DNA of 64,000 bases from Prorocentrum cordatum (taxonomy: Eukaryota > Sar > Dinophyceae > Prorocentrales > Prorocentraceae): the NCBI GenBank assembly GCA_963575745.1, contig CAUYUJ010014603.1, positions 101,811 to 165,810 of the forward strand, given 5' to 3'. Shown here in pieces: positions 21,176 to 31,061 of this stretch; position 1 is the stretch's first letter; the number at the start of each line of letters is the position of its first letter. The notes below the pieces were generated by a model that was given only the letters and a program-made list of their open reading frames with translations, did no database searches and was not told the DNA's origin. A program made the position numbers and the translations under genes.

Positions 21176-21720
21176 AGAGATACCACCGCGAAGTTGAGGG
21201 GGGCACGCGGTGGATAAGCAGCATGATGATGAGGAGGGGCGCAGGCGGCGTAGGAGGGAGGTGGAGGCACGCTGGCAAGATACCGCCCGTCAGGAGAAGG
21301 TTCGTGAAAAGGGCTTGGCTTCTTGCCGCCAGGTTCTGGGCCGAGAGCGGTTGCGCTTGAGTGGCCTCTTCTTCCTCGCGCGCCTCGATGGGAGCATGTC
21401 CCAACCTTGCAAATGAGGAAGAAACCGCCCGTCAAACGCAGCCGCCCCCGGCGCGCAACCTGGCGGTGAGAAGCCAAGCGCACTTCAAGAGCAACTGGAA
21501 CCTGCTGCTGTCGAGGCGCGTTTGGTTTTTTGCCGCCAGGCACCGCGCCGAGAGCGGTTGCACTTGAGCGGCCTTTTCTGCCTCACGCTCTTCAAGGGCA
21601 TCATGTTCCAAACCTGCAAGTGAGGAAGATAACACCTTTCAAATGCAACCGGTGCCAGCGGGCGATCACCAGCCCATCCAGAAACGACGCTCAGCCAAGT
21701 TGAGGTGATCAGGGATATTT
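21175..21720 (+). repeat. Arm block with alternating inverted sub-repeats
   Basis: Three diverged units of about 130-150 bp each contain a CTTGCCGCCAGG or CAACCTGGCGG block, GCGGTTGC(A/G)CTTGAG(C/T)GGCC and TGCAA(A/G)TGAGGAAGA. Adjacent units are partly inverted relative to each other. Mirrors 26,560-27,120. Confidence 0.7.
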
Positions 21721-21879
21721 CGGAATGAAGAGGGGCAGCCGTTATCGTTCGAAGGAGGAGGAGGAGGAGAAGGAGAATGGGGAGGAGGGTGGATGATGAA
21801 GAAGGGAAAAGGATGAGGAGCAGGCGGATGATGAGAGGAGGGGGGATGAGGGAGGAGCGAGAAGCAGTAGGAGGAATGC

Positions 21880-23830
21880 CTCTTGGATATCTCTTGGAAG
21901 GCGCCGGCGTTCCCTTGGCGGCCCCCGGGACCTCTTGGGGCGTCTCGGGTGCTTCTGAAGGGCCGCTTGGGGGCCATTTGGGGGCGTTTGGGGGGCCTCG
22001 CGTGGCCTCTTGGGGCCATATTTGGGCCTTGTCGGGGGCCTCGGAGGCATTCATGGGACCATCTTGGAACACATCGATCAAAAGGGGGGGGATACCTTAT
22101 TTTGCGGCGCCCCTCTTGAGCCACAGTCGCTTGTTGGGGGCCTCTTGAGGAGCTCTCTGGGCGCGCTTGTGCGCTCTCGGGGCCGCTTTGGGGCAATCTT
22201 GGGCGTCTATTTGAGCCCCCGTGGGACATCTTGGAGCCATCCGGAGGCCCCGGGAGCCCATCGGAAGCGAAAGAGGGAGAACACAACAATCTGCGACTTT
22301 CTTTCATGTTTCAAGGAGGCATTGGACATCGTAGGGGCCTCTTTGGGGTCTCCGTGGCCACTTGGACCCATCTTGGGGCCAATATGGTCTCTTTCGGAGG
22401 CCTCTTGGGGGCCAGGTTGGGCCAACCTTTTGGTATTTTGCTTCATCTTGGAAGCCATCTTGAAGCATCTGGGGCCCTCTCGGGGCCCTCTTGGGCCAAA
22501 CGCTTCCCAAGGCCGCAACCGAAAAAGCACACACAAATCAAAGTCCCGGTGTTTTTTTTTCGGTTCTTTCGTTTATCCATGAGGAGAGGTCCTTAGTCAG
22601 GGCCCCTCTCTGGGGCCTTTCATATCGCATTGCGTGTCCCTCCCAGGGCCGTCTTGGGCCCTGCTTGGCCCCCTCTTGGGGCCCTTCTCGGGCCTTCGTG
22701 GCGCCATCTTGAGGCCTGGGAAGGCAATCGGAAGTGAGCGGGCGATATCCCCAAAGTTGTTGCTTTAGGGGTTGGAAGGATTTGGGCTTCTTGTGGGCCT
22801 CCTGGATTTGGGCTACGTGGCAACCTGGACACGTCTTGAAGCGATATTGGGGCCTCTTGGAACTTGTTGGAAACCTCTTGGGGCGTCTCGGGTGCTTCTG
22901 AAAGGGCCGCTTGGGGGCCACTTGGGGGCGTTTGGGGGGCCTCGCGTGGCCTCTTGGGGCCATATTTGGGCGTTGTCGGGAGCCTTGGAGGCGTTATTGG
23001 GGCCATCTTGGAACATATCGATCAAATGGGGATCCTTATTTTGCGGCACCCCTCTTGAGCCACAGTCGCTTGTTAGGGGCCTCTTGAGGAGCTCTCTGGG
23101 TGCGCTTGTGCGCTCTCGGGGCCGCTTCGGGGCAACCTTAGGCGTCTATTTGAGCCCCCGTGGGACATCTTGGAGCCATCCGGAGGCCCCGGGAGCCCAT
23201 CGGAAGCGAAAGAGGGAGAACACAACAATCTGCGATATTTTCTTTCAAGTTTCAGAGAGGAATTGGGCATCGTAGGGGCCTCTTTGGGGTCTCCGTGGCC
23301 ACTTGGACCCATATTGGGGCCAACATGGTCTCTTTCGGAGGCCTCTTGGGGGCCAGGTTGGGCCAACATTTTGGTATTTTGCGCCATCTTGGAGGCCATC
23401 TTGAAGCATCTGGGGCCCTCTCGGGGCCCTCTTCGGCCAAACGCTTCTCGAGGCCGCAACCGAAAAAGCCCACACCAATCAAAGTCCCGGTGTTTTTCGG
23501 TTCTTTCGTTGATCCATGAGGAGAGGTCCTTAATCAGGGCCCCCCTTCTGGGGCCTCTAATGTCGCATTGCGTGTCCCTCCCACGGCCGTCTCGGGCCCT
23601 GCTTGGCCCCCTCTTGGGGCCCTTTTCGGGCCTTCGCGGTGCCATCTTGAGGCTTGGGGAGGCAATCGGAAGTGAACAGGCGAAATCCCCAAAGTTGTTG
23701 CTTTAGGTGTTGGAAGGATTTGGGTTTCTTGTGGGCCTCCTGGATTTGGGCTACGTGGCAACCTGGACACGTCTTGAATCGATATTGGGGCCCCTTGGAA
23801 CCTGTTGGAAACCATCTTGGGCAGTAATTT
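21880..23830 (+). repeat. R14 units, two tandem copies of about 940 bp
   Basis: The block around 21,950-22,870 is repeated at 22,890-23,815 with an offset near 940 bp. Within each unit GGCCTCTTGGGG and variants recur every 15-30 bp. Distinct landmarks present twice are AACACATCGATCAAA, TTTTGCGGC, GCCACAGTCGCTTGTT, TCAAAGTCCCGGTGTTTTT and TTGTTGCTTTAGG. The right arm has the equivalent of one and a half units. Confidence 0.88.
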
Positions 23831-23871
23831 CCTTGGGCGCAAGGGTTCTTATTAGAGGGAGCGGGTCGTGC

Positions 23872-23941
23872 CAGAGGGAGCCGGATGGCTCACGACAACC
23901 GCCGGCGCTGGCGGTTGTCGTGAGCCACCCGGCTCCCTCTG
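23872..23941. repeat. Palindrome, about 27-bp arms
   Basis: GGGAGCC...GGCTCACGACAACCGCC is followed after a few bases by its reverse complement. The same palindrome recurs in the array from 24,216. Confidence 0.92.
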
Positions 23942-24212
23942 ACAACCCTCAGACCCGAACGCCGGCTGCCCTGAGCAAGTGGGCAATTCTGCCCACTTGC
24001 TCGCGGCAACCGCCAGTGCCGGCGGCTGTCGTGAGCCACTCGCCGCTGTCGCTCCGGGGTGCCAGCAGGCATCCCTCCAGAGAGAAAGTTGGCCTTGGAG
24101 CTTCAGTGGGGGGTGGCTCACGACAACCTCCAGTGCCGGCGGTTGCCGCGAGCAAGTGGGCAGATTGCCCACTTGCTCAGGGCAGCCCGCGTTCGGGTCT
24201 GAGGGTAGTCAG
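23941..24212. repeat. Compound inverted repeat, about 100-bp arms
   Basis: The left arm (about 23,941-24,046) and right arm (about 24,106-24,212) are reverse complements: both contain CAGACCCGAACGC, GAGCAAGTGGGCA...TGCCCACTTGCTC and CCAGTGCCGGCGG. Each arm itself contains the small palindrome GCAAGTGGGCA...TGCCCACTTGC, so palindromes are nested. Confidence 0.88.
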
Positions 24213-24215
24213 ATG

Positions 24216-24664
24216 GGGCCGGGTGGCTCACGACAACCGCCAGCGCCGGCGGTTGTCGTGAGCCACCCGGCTCCAACTGGACAGCACCGTGGCCTCCTCT
24301 AAGCAGCCCTTTTGCCAAAGGGAACCGGGTGGCTCACGACAACCTCCAGCGCCGGCGGTTGTCGTGAGCCACCCTGCTCCCTCTGGGCAGCTCCCTGGCT
24401 CCCTCTGGGCAGCACCCTGTGCCAAAGGGAGCCGGGTGGCTCACGACAACCGCCAGCGCCGGCGGTTGTCGTGAGCCATCCGGCTCCCTCTGGGCAGCTC
24501 CCTGGCCCCCTCTGGGCAGCACCCTGTGCCAAAGGGGGCCGGGTGGCTCACGACAACCGCCAGCGCCGGCGGTTGTCGCGAGCCATCCGGCTCCCTCTGG
24601 CCCCCCCTCTATAGCAGCACCCTTTGCCATAGGGAGCCGGGTGGCTCACGACGACCGCCAGCGC
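24216..24664 (+). repeat. Array of palindromic minisatellite, about 107-bp period
   Basis: GTGGCTCACGACAACC starts at 24,223, 24,329, 24,436, 24,543 and 24,641, a period of 98-107 bp. Four units carry a complete hairpin of 27-bp arms around AGCGCC, bounded by GGGAGCC and GGCTCCC. The last unit is a half-hairpin that stops at 24,664. Confidence 0.93.
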
Positions 24665-24714
24665 GCAGGGGCGGAAGGGAGGAGTGGGAGGGAGGAGGTG
24701 GGAAAAAGAATGAC

Positions 24715-24794
24715 GCCACCGCCGGCGTTGCCGCTGCCGGCGTCCCCGCCGCCATCGGCGTCGCCGCCGCTGCTGGCGTCGCCCCACCGCCGCC

Positions 24795-24858
<64 letters not shown>

Positions 24859-25072
24859 CCTCCGACGTCGCCGTCTTCGTGCACCGCTGCCGTCGCTGTA
24901 GTCGTCGCCGCCGCTTTCGTCATCGCCGTAGCCGTCGCCGCTGCTGTCGCCGCGAGCGTCGTCGTCGTCGTCGTCGCCGCCGCCGTCATCGTCGTCGTCG
25001 CCGTCGCCCGCTGCCGTTGCCGCTGCCGGCGTCCCCGCCGCCGTCATCGTCGCCGCCGCTGCTGGCGTCGCC

Positions 25073-25105
<33 letters not shown>

Positions 25106-25230
25106 GTCGCCGTCGTCGCCTTCTTCGTCGCCGTCGTCGTCGCCACCGCCGTCACCGTCGTCGTCGTCGCCGCCTTCGTCGTCGCCGTCGTCGTCGCCGC
25201 CGCCGCCCCCGTCGCCGTCGCCGTCCATTG
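24715..25230 (+). repeat. Degenerate GTC/GCC triplet array
   Basis: A pure GTC run at about 24,800-24,850 lies inside mixed GCC, GTC and GCT triplets. It is not mirrored on the left side of the centre. Confidence 0.92.
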
Positions 25231-25239
25231 AGGGGCGCC

Positions 25240-26400
25240 GCAAAATAAGGATCCCCCCTCTTTGATCGATCTGTTACAAAATGGTGCCAATAATGCCTCC
25301 AAGGCCCCCGACAAGGCCCAAAGATGGCCCCGAGAGGCCACGCGAGGCCCCCCAAACGCCCCCAAATGGCCCCCAAACGGCCCTTCAGAAGCACCCGACA
25401 CGCCCCAAGAGGTTTCCAACAGGTTCCAAGAGGCCCCAAGATCGATTCAAGACGTGTCCAGGTTGCCACGTAGCCCAAATCCGGGAGGCCCACAAGAAGC
25501 CCAAATCCTTCCAACACCTAAAGCAACAACTTTGGGGATTTCGCTCGTTCACTTCCGATTGCCTTCCCAGGCCTCAAGATGGCGCCACGAAGGCCCGAGA
25601 AGGGCCCCAAGAGGGGGCCAAGCAGGGCCCAAGACGGCCCTGGGAGGGACACGCAATGCGACATTAGAGGCCCCAGAAGGGGAACCCTGATCAAGGACCC
25701 CTCCTCATGGATCAACGAACGAACCGAAAAACACTGGGACTTTGATTGGTGCGGGCTTTTTCGGTTGCGGCCTAGGGAAGCGTTTGGCCCAAGAGGGCCC
25801 CGAGAGGGCCCCAGATGCTTCAAGATGGCCTCCAAGATGGCGCAAAATGCCAAAAGGTTGGCCCAACCTGGCCCCCAAGAGGCCTCCGAGAGAAACCATA
25901 TTGGCCCCGAGATGGGTCCAAGTGGCCACGGAGACCCCAAAGAGGCCCCTACGATGCCAAATTCCTTTTTGAAGCTTGAAGGAAAATCGCAGATTGTTGT
26001 GTACTCGCTCTTTCGATTCCGATGGGCTCCCGGGGCCTCCGGATGGCTCCAATATGTCCCACGGGGGCTCAAATAGACGCCCAATATTGCCCCAAAGCGG
26101 CCCCGAGAGCGCACAAACGCACCCAGAGAGCGCCTCGTGAGGCCCCCAACAAGCGATTGTGGCTCAAGAGGGGCGCCGTGAAATAAGGACCCCCCCCTCT
26201 CTGATCGATCCGTTCCAAAATTGTCGCAAGAGTGCCTCCAAAGCCCCCGACAAGGCCCAAATATGGCCCCAAGAGGCCGCGCGAGGCCACCCAAACGCCC
26301 CCAAATGGTCCCCAAACGGCCCTTCAGAAACACCCGACACGCCCCAAGAGGTCCCGGGGGCCGCCAAGAGAACGCCAACGCCTTCCAAGATATGTCCAAC
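25240..26400 (-). repeat. R14 units of right arm
   Basis: The GATCGATCTGTTACAAAAT and CCCAAGAGG-rich landmark occurs at 25,262 and again at 26,199, so about one and a quarter units are present. The remaining landmarks match the left arm in reverse. Confidence 0.85.
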
Positions 26401-27124
26401 AGGAATTCCTCCTGCTGCTTCTCGCTCCTCCCTCATCCCCCCTCCTCTCATCATCCGCCTGCTCCTCATCCTTTTCCCTTCTTCATCAGCAATCCTCCTC
26501 TTCCCCATTATCCTTCTCCTCTTCCTCCTCCTTCGACCGATAACGGCTGCCCCTCTTCGTTCCGACATATCCCTGATCACCTCAACTCGGCTGGGCGTCG
26601 TTTCTGGATGGGCTGGTGATCGCGCGCCGGCACCGGTTGCATTTGAAAGGCGTTATCTTCCTCACTTGCAGGTTTGGAACATGATGCCCTTGAAGAGCGC
26701 GAGGCAGAAAAGGCCGCTCAAGTGCAACCGTTCTTGGCGCGGGGCCCGGCGGCAAAAAAAAAAAAACGCGCCTCGACAGCGGCAGGTTCCAGCTGCTCTT
26801 GAAGTGCGCTTGGCTTCTCACCACCAGGTTGCGCGCCGGGGGCGGCTGCGTTTGACGGGCGGTTTCTTCCTCATTTGCAAAATTGGGACATGCTCCCATC
26901 GAGGCGCGCGACATAGAAAAGGCCACTCAAGTGGAACCGCTCTCGGCCCAGAATCTGGCGACAAGAGACCAAGCCCTTGTCGCGAGCATTATCCTAACGG
27001 GCGGTATCTTGCCAGCGTGCCTCCACCTCCCTCCTGCGCCGGCTGCGCCCCTCATCCTTATGCTGCTCATCCACCGCGTGCCCCCCTCAACTTCGCGACG
27101 GTTTCTCTCTGAGCCTCCTGCGTG

Positions 27125-27548
27125 GGGTCGGAGTAGATGGGGTCGGAGGATCACGCTGCATAGCCGATGCATCGCCGATGCGGTTCGATGCGGAGCCTGA
27201 TTTGCGTCGCGCCGACGTCGCCGATGCACCGCCGGCGTCTTTGATGCATCGCTTGTGCGTCGCCGATGTTTCGCCGATGTATCGGCGATGCGGCGAGATC
27301 CTCCGACCCATCTACTCGGGCCCATCTAGGAGGTGTCCATGCTCCGCCGCCGCAGTCCCCCCTGCGCGTTACAGCGCTGGTCGCCGCGCTGGCCCCCGAC
27401 GCCGTCTACGCCTGGCACGCGCCAGCGCGACTGCGCGCCAAATCTGGCTTTCGCAACCGCGAGATCGCGGGCTCGATATCGAAAACATGCATCACCTGGG
27501 TAATTCAAGCCATCGCATGCAATTCGCACCAGCCCTTAAAGGCGTGAT
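27125..27548 (-). repeat. Right-arm copy of GCATCGCCGATG block
   Basis: Mirror of 20,740-21,175, including the 12-bp minisatellite at about 27,160-27,300. Confidence 0.85.
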
Positions 27549-27569
27549 TGGTTGACAACGTTTCCCTTT

Positions 27570-27890
27570 CACCACCGCCCCTTTCCCCTCCTCCTTCTCC
27601 TCCCCCTCCTCCTCCTCCTCCTCCTCCTCCTCCTCCTCCTCCTCCTCCTCCCCGTCCTCCTCTTCCTCCTCCTCCTCCTGGCACAGTCTCCTGGTGGTGG
27701 TCGCCAGTGTTCGCAGGGCAGACCCCTCCTCCTCCTCCTCCTCCTTCCCCTCCTTCCCCTTCTCCCCCCCCTCCTCCTCCTCTTCCTCCTCCCCCTCTCC
27801 ATCCTCCTCCTCTTCCTCCTCCTCCTCCTCCTTTTCCTCCCCCTCCTCCCTCTACTCCTTCTACTCCCCCCCCTCTTCGATGTGTCGGGC
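27570..27890 (-). repeat. (CCT)n arrays of right arm
   Basis: Pyrimidine tracts interrupted by a short block with GGCACAGTCTCCTGGTGG. Mirrors 20,520-20,735. Confidence 0.92.
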
Positions 27891-28095
27891 CGGACGAATG
27901 GAAGGGATTGGGAACAAGGGGGGGGGGTGCGAAATCTGTTGCATGCAGCTGGCCCCACCGAAGGGCCCACCCGTCGAAGCATAGCCCCCTCTGGCGCCGG
28001 GGGGCGCCAGGAAAATCAGCTACGCGAGCTGATTCTCAAGGCCCCCCTTTGCTATGCCTTTTGCTATCCCCCCCTTTCGACCAACCCGGCTTTGC
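27890..28095 (-). repeat. Repeat R10, copy 2
   Basis: Mirror of the 20,316 copy, with the AGCTGATTCTC hairpin around 28,017-28,040. Confidence 0.8.
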
Positions 28096-28149
28096 CGCGT
28101 GGGGCGGACGGCGCGCCTTGCCTTTCGGCCTCTTCCCCTATCCTTCGTC

Positions 28150-28595
28150 CGCCGCCAATATCCTCCTCCTCCCCGTCCCCCCCTCCGTCTCCTCCCCCTC
28201 CCCCCCCTCCCCCTCCTCCTCCTTTTCCTCCTCCTCCCCCTCCCCCTCATCCTCTCCTCCTTTCCTCCTCCTCCTCCTCCTCCTCCTCATCCTCCTCCTG
28301 TTTTTCCTTTTACTTCAATGCTGGCCGCCGCCGCTCTCTCTCCAGTGGGCCGGACCGGCGGCCAGCTCGGTCTCCCTGGTGCTGGCGCCCTGTTCGTGCA
28401 CCTGCGCGTCCCTTTGGAGAGATGCGCCGATCCCCCAGAGCGTGCGCCCTGGGCCTTGGCAGACGCGCGGATGTCAAACAATTGTCGTCCTCCTCCTTTT
28501 TCTTCTCCTCCTCCTCCTCCTCCTTCTCCTCCTCCTCCTCCTTTTCCTCCTCCTCCTCCTCCTCCTCCTCTCCCCCCCTGCCCCCCATTTGCCCC
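28150..28595 (-). repeat. (CCT)n arrays of right arm
   Basis: Pyrimidine tracts at 28,155-28,310 and 28,488-28,590 around a unique block, mirroring 19,716-20,270. Confidence 0.9.
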
Positions 28596-29004
28596 GTGCC
28601 CCCGCCCCCCATCCTTGGAGATGAGGAACAAAACGCGTCTCAAATGCAACCTCCCGTTTGCTAGAAAACATCACGCCGCCAGAACCGCCAAGCGATCTCG
28701 TTTGCACCTTCGCTCCCCCCCTCTGCGCGCCACCCCCCCTGCCCCCCTGCGCCCCCCCCCCCCGCGCCAGGCCTCCGAGGTCCGCGGAGGAGGGCCGCTG
28801 CGTCGTCCAGGCTGCCGCGCCGCGCGCCGCGTGCGGCGCGGGCGCGTGCGGCGGCGGCGGCGGCGGCGGCGTCGCTGGCGGCGGCCGCGGCAGCAGCGGC
28901 GGCGACGACGACGCGACCGCGAGCAAGCGTTGTCCCCTCCGGCCTCCAGGGGCCTTCAATAATTTCGGTGGCTTCCCGGGGCCTGGATCCGGGGGGGGGC
29001 GACG

Positions 29005-29292
29005 CTTGCCGAGCGTCGTCGTCGTCCCCAGAGATCCGTGCCCGACGGGCCCCGCAGGCCAAAATCCAAGAAGGAGCGCCTGATTGAAAACATCACATCC
29101 TCGGATCTCTGGGTCGTCGTGGTCGTCGTCGTCGTTTTCGACCCGCGGGCCCAAAGGTCCCGCCCCTTCACCGGGAGTTGTTTTTCGCCCCTGAACCCTT
29201 TTCAATGGCCCCCAGGCCCGGCGGCGGGCTCCGCGCGCCGAGATCCAAGAACAGACCGCCATAATGAAGAAATCACATCCTCGGATCTGTGG

Positions 29293-29324
<32 letters not shown>

Positions 29325-29600
29325 TTTCAATCCGCGGCCCCAGAGGTCCCGCCCTCTCCCTGGGAGTACTTTTTCGCCCCGAAGCCCCTCTCGATGGCCT
29401 CGGGCCCGACGACAGGCCCCGCGTGGCGAAATCCAAGAAAAAACGCCAGATGGAAAAAAACACATCCTCGGATCTCTGGGTCGTCGCGGTCGTCTCCCCG
29501 GGAGTGGTTTTTCGCCCTGGAGCCGCGTTCGATGACCCCTGGGCCCGACGACGGGCCTCGAAGTCAAAAGCTCAGAAGAAACAGAAGAATATGGAAAACC
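29005..29600 (-). repeat. Four R8 units of right arm
   Basis: Mirror of 18,690-19,290 with the same unit order. Confidence 0.8.
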
Positions 29601-29639
29601 CCATGCTGACATCTCGGTCTCTGGGTCGTCGCGTCCTCT

Positions 29640-30077
29640 CTTCCTCCTCCTCCTCTTCCTCCTCTTTTTGCCTCCTGCTACCTCTCCTCCCTCCTTCCCT
29701 CCTCCTCCTGTTTCTTCTCTCGTAGTCGTCTTATTCTTCTTATTGTTTCTTCTGCTTCTTTTTCTTCTTCCTCTCCTCCTCCTGCCTCCTCCCTCCCCCC
29801 CCTGCTCTTCTCCTCCTTCTCCTCCTCCTCCTCGTTCTCCTCCTCCTCCTCCTCCTCCTCCCCCTCCTCCTCCTCCCCCTCCTGCTCCTCCTCCTCCCCC
29901 CTCCTTCTCCTCCTCCGCCCCCTCCCCTCCTCCTCCTCCTCCCCCTCCACCTCCTCCTCCTCCTCTGTCTCCTCCTCCTCTTCCTCCTCCTCCTCCTGCT
30001 CCCCGTCCTCCTCCTCCTCCTCCTCCTCCTCCTCCTCTTTCCCCTCCTCGCCCCCTCGTCCACCTCCTGTTTCTCCT
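29640..30077 (-). repeat. (CCT)n array of right arm
   Basis: Long CCT/CCCT tract, partner of 18,226-18,665. Near 29,720-29,775 it is interrupted by TTCTTCTT sequence absent from the left arm. Confidence 0.93.
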
Positions 30078-30760
30078 CCTCGTCGTCGTCGTTGTCGTCG
30101 GTTGTCGTCCGCTGCCGTCCGTCGTCCGTCCGTCCGTCCGTCCGTCCGTCGTCGTCCGTCGTCCACGTCGTCTATCATCGTCGTCGTCCTTCGTCGTCGT
30201 CGTCCGCCATCGTCGTCGTCCGTCGTCGTCGTCGTCCACCGTCGTCGTCGTCCGTCGCTGTCCGTTGTCGTCGTCGTCGTCGTCGTCGTCCGTCGTCGCC
30301 CGTTCGTCGTCGCTGTCGCCCGTCGTCGTCGCCCGTCGTCGTCGTCGTCGTCGTCCGTCGTCGTCGTCGTCCATCATCGTCGTCGTCGTCGCCCCTCTTT
30401 GAATTCGTCGTCGTTGTCGTCCTCGCCGTCGTCGTCATCCGCCGTCGTCGTCCGTCGTCGTCGCCCGTCGTCGTCGTCCGTCGTCGTCGTCGTCGTTGTC
30501 GTCGTCGTCCGTTGTCGTCGTTGTCGTCGTCGTCCGTCGCCGTCGTCGTCGTCGTCCGGCGTCATTGTCGTCGTCCGCGGTCGTGGTCGTCTGTAATCAT
30601 CGGTGTCCGTCTGTGGTCATCGGTGTCCGTCGTCGTTGTCGGTGTCCGTCGCGTCGTTCGCCCGTGGTCGTGGTCGTCGGTGTCCGTCGTCGTCGTCGTC
30701 GTCGTCGGCGTCCGCCGTCGTCGTCGACGTCGTCGTCGTCGTCTTCTCCGCCTCCTCCTC
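30078..30760 (-). repeat. (GTC)n array of right arm
   Basis: Partner of 17,520-18,225, with shared interruptions such as CATCGGTGTCC and CGTGGTCGTGG. A (GTCC)n run occurs near 30,120-30,150. Confidence 0.93.
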
Positions 30761-30811
30761 CTCCTCTTCCGTTTCTTCCTCCTTCTCCTCCTCCTCGTTT
30801 TTCTTCTGGCT

Positions 30812-31051
30812 GACATGCTTTTGCCCACGGCCGTCGAGGATCGAGGCAGGGCGTTTTCGGGCGTTTTCGGTGAACTTTGGCCGTCGTCGGCTTCCTGGAG
30901 CCCAGGGGCCTACTGGGGCTTCGCGGGGGGCGCTGCCTGGCTAGCCCCGACATTGCCCTGGCGCGGCTCCCATGCCGCGCCTTTGCGCACAACGAGTTTG
31001 GAGAATTTGTCGCCCCCTGGCTCCCAGCAGCTCCCTCTAAACAACGGCCAG
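30812..31051 (-). repeat. Repeat R12 head, copy 3
   Basis: Reverse complement of the R12 head, roughly 94% identical to copy 2 by eye. Its end at 31,051 is the outer boundary of the inverted repeat. Confidence 0.9.
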
Positions 31052-31061
31052 TCTTGTCGGG

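Larger units (their letters stand above)
17211..23830 (+). repeat. Left arm of giant inverted repeat
   Basis: This arm matches the reverse complement of 25,240-31,051 block by block: R12 head, GAC array, GGA array, four R8 units, GGA-rich blocks, R10, a 12-bp CGGCGATGCATC region, an AT-rich ending block and the R14 unit. Unique parts look roughly 90-95% identical by eye, with small indels in both arms. The left arm has one additional R14 unit of about 940 bp. The outer end is the same CTGGCCGTTGTTTAG boundary seen at 3,352. Confidence 0.9.
23831..25239. repeat. Centre of the giant inverted repeat
   Basis: This 1.4-kb spacer separates the arms. Its left half is made of palindromic minisatellites and its right half of GTC/GCC triplets. 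It contains no gene. Confidence 0.85.
25240..31051 (-). repeat. Right arm of giant inverted repeat
   Basis: The reverse complement of this arm follows the left arm in order and ends exactly at the CGGCCAG boundary at 31,051, next to the satellite. Triplet motifs appear as CCT and GTC here against GGA and GAC on the left. The arm is shorter because it lacks part of one R14 unit. Confidence 0.9.

Noticed and set aside
22117-22134. CTTGAGCCACAGTCGCTT resembling the reverse of a spliced leader (also near 23,057 and, reversed, near 26,152)
   Set aside because: It matches 14 of 16 bases of the leader core but is an internal part of repeat R14, present in every R14 copy and not followed by a coding frame. 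Chance or very old similarity cannot be separated.
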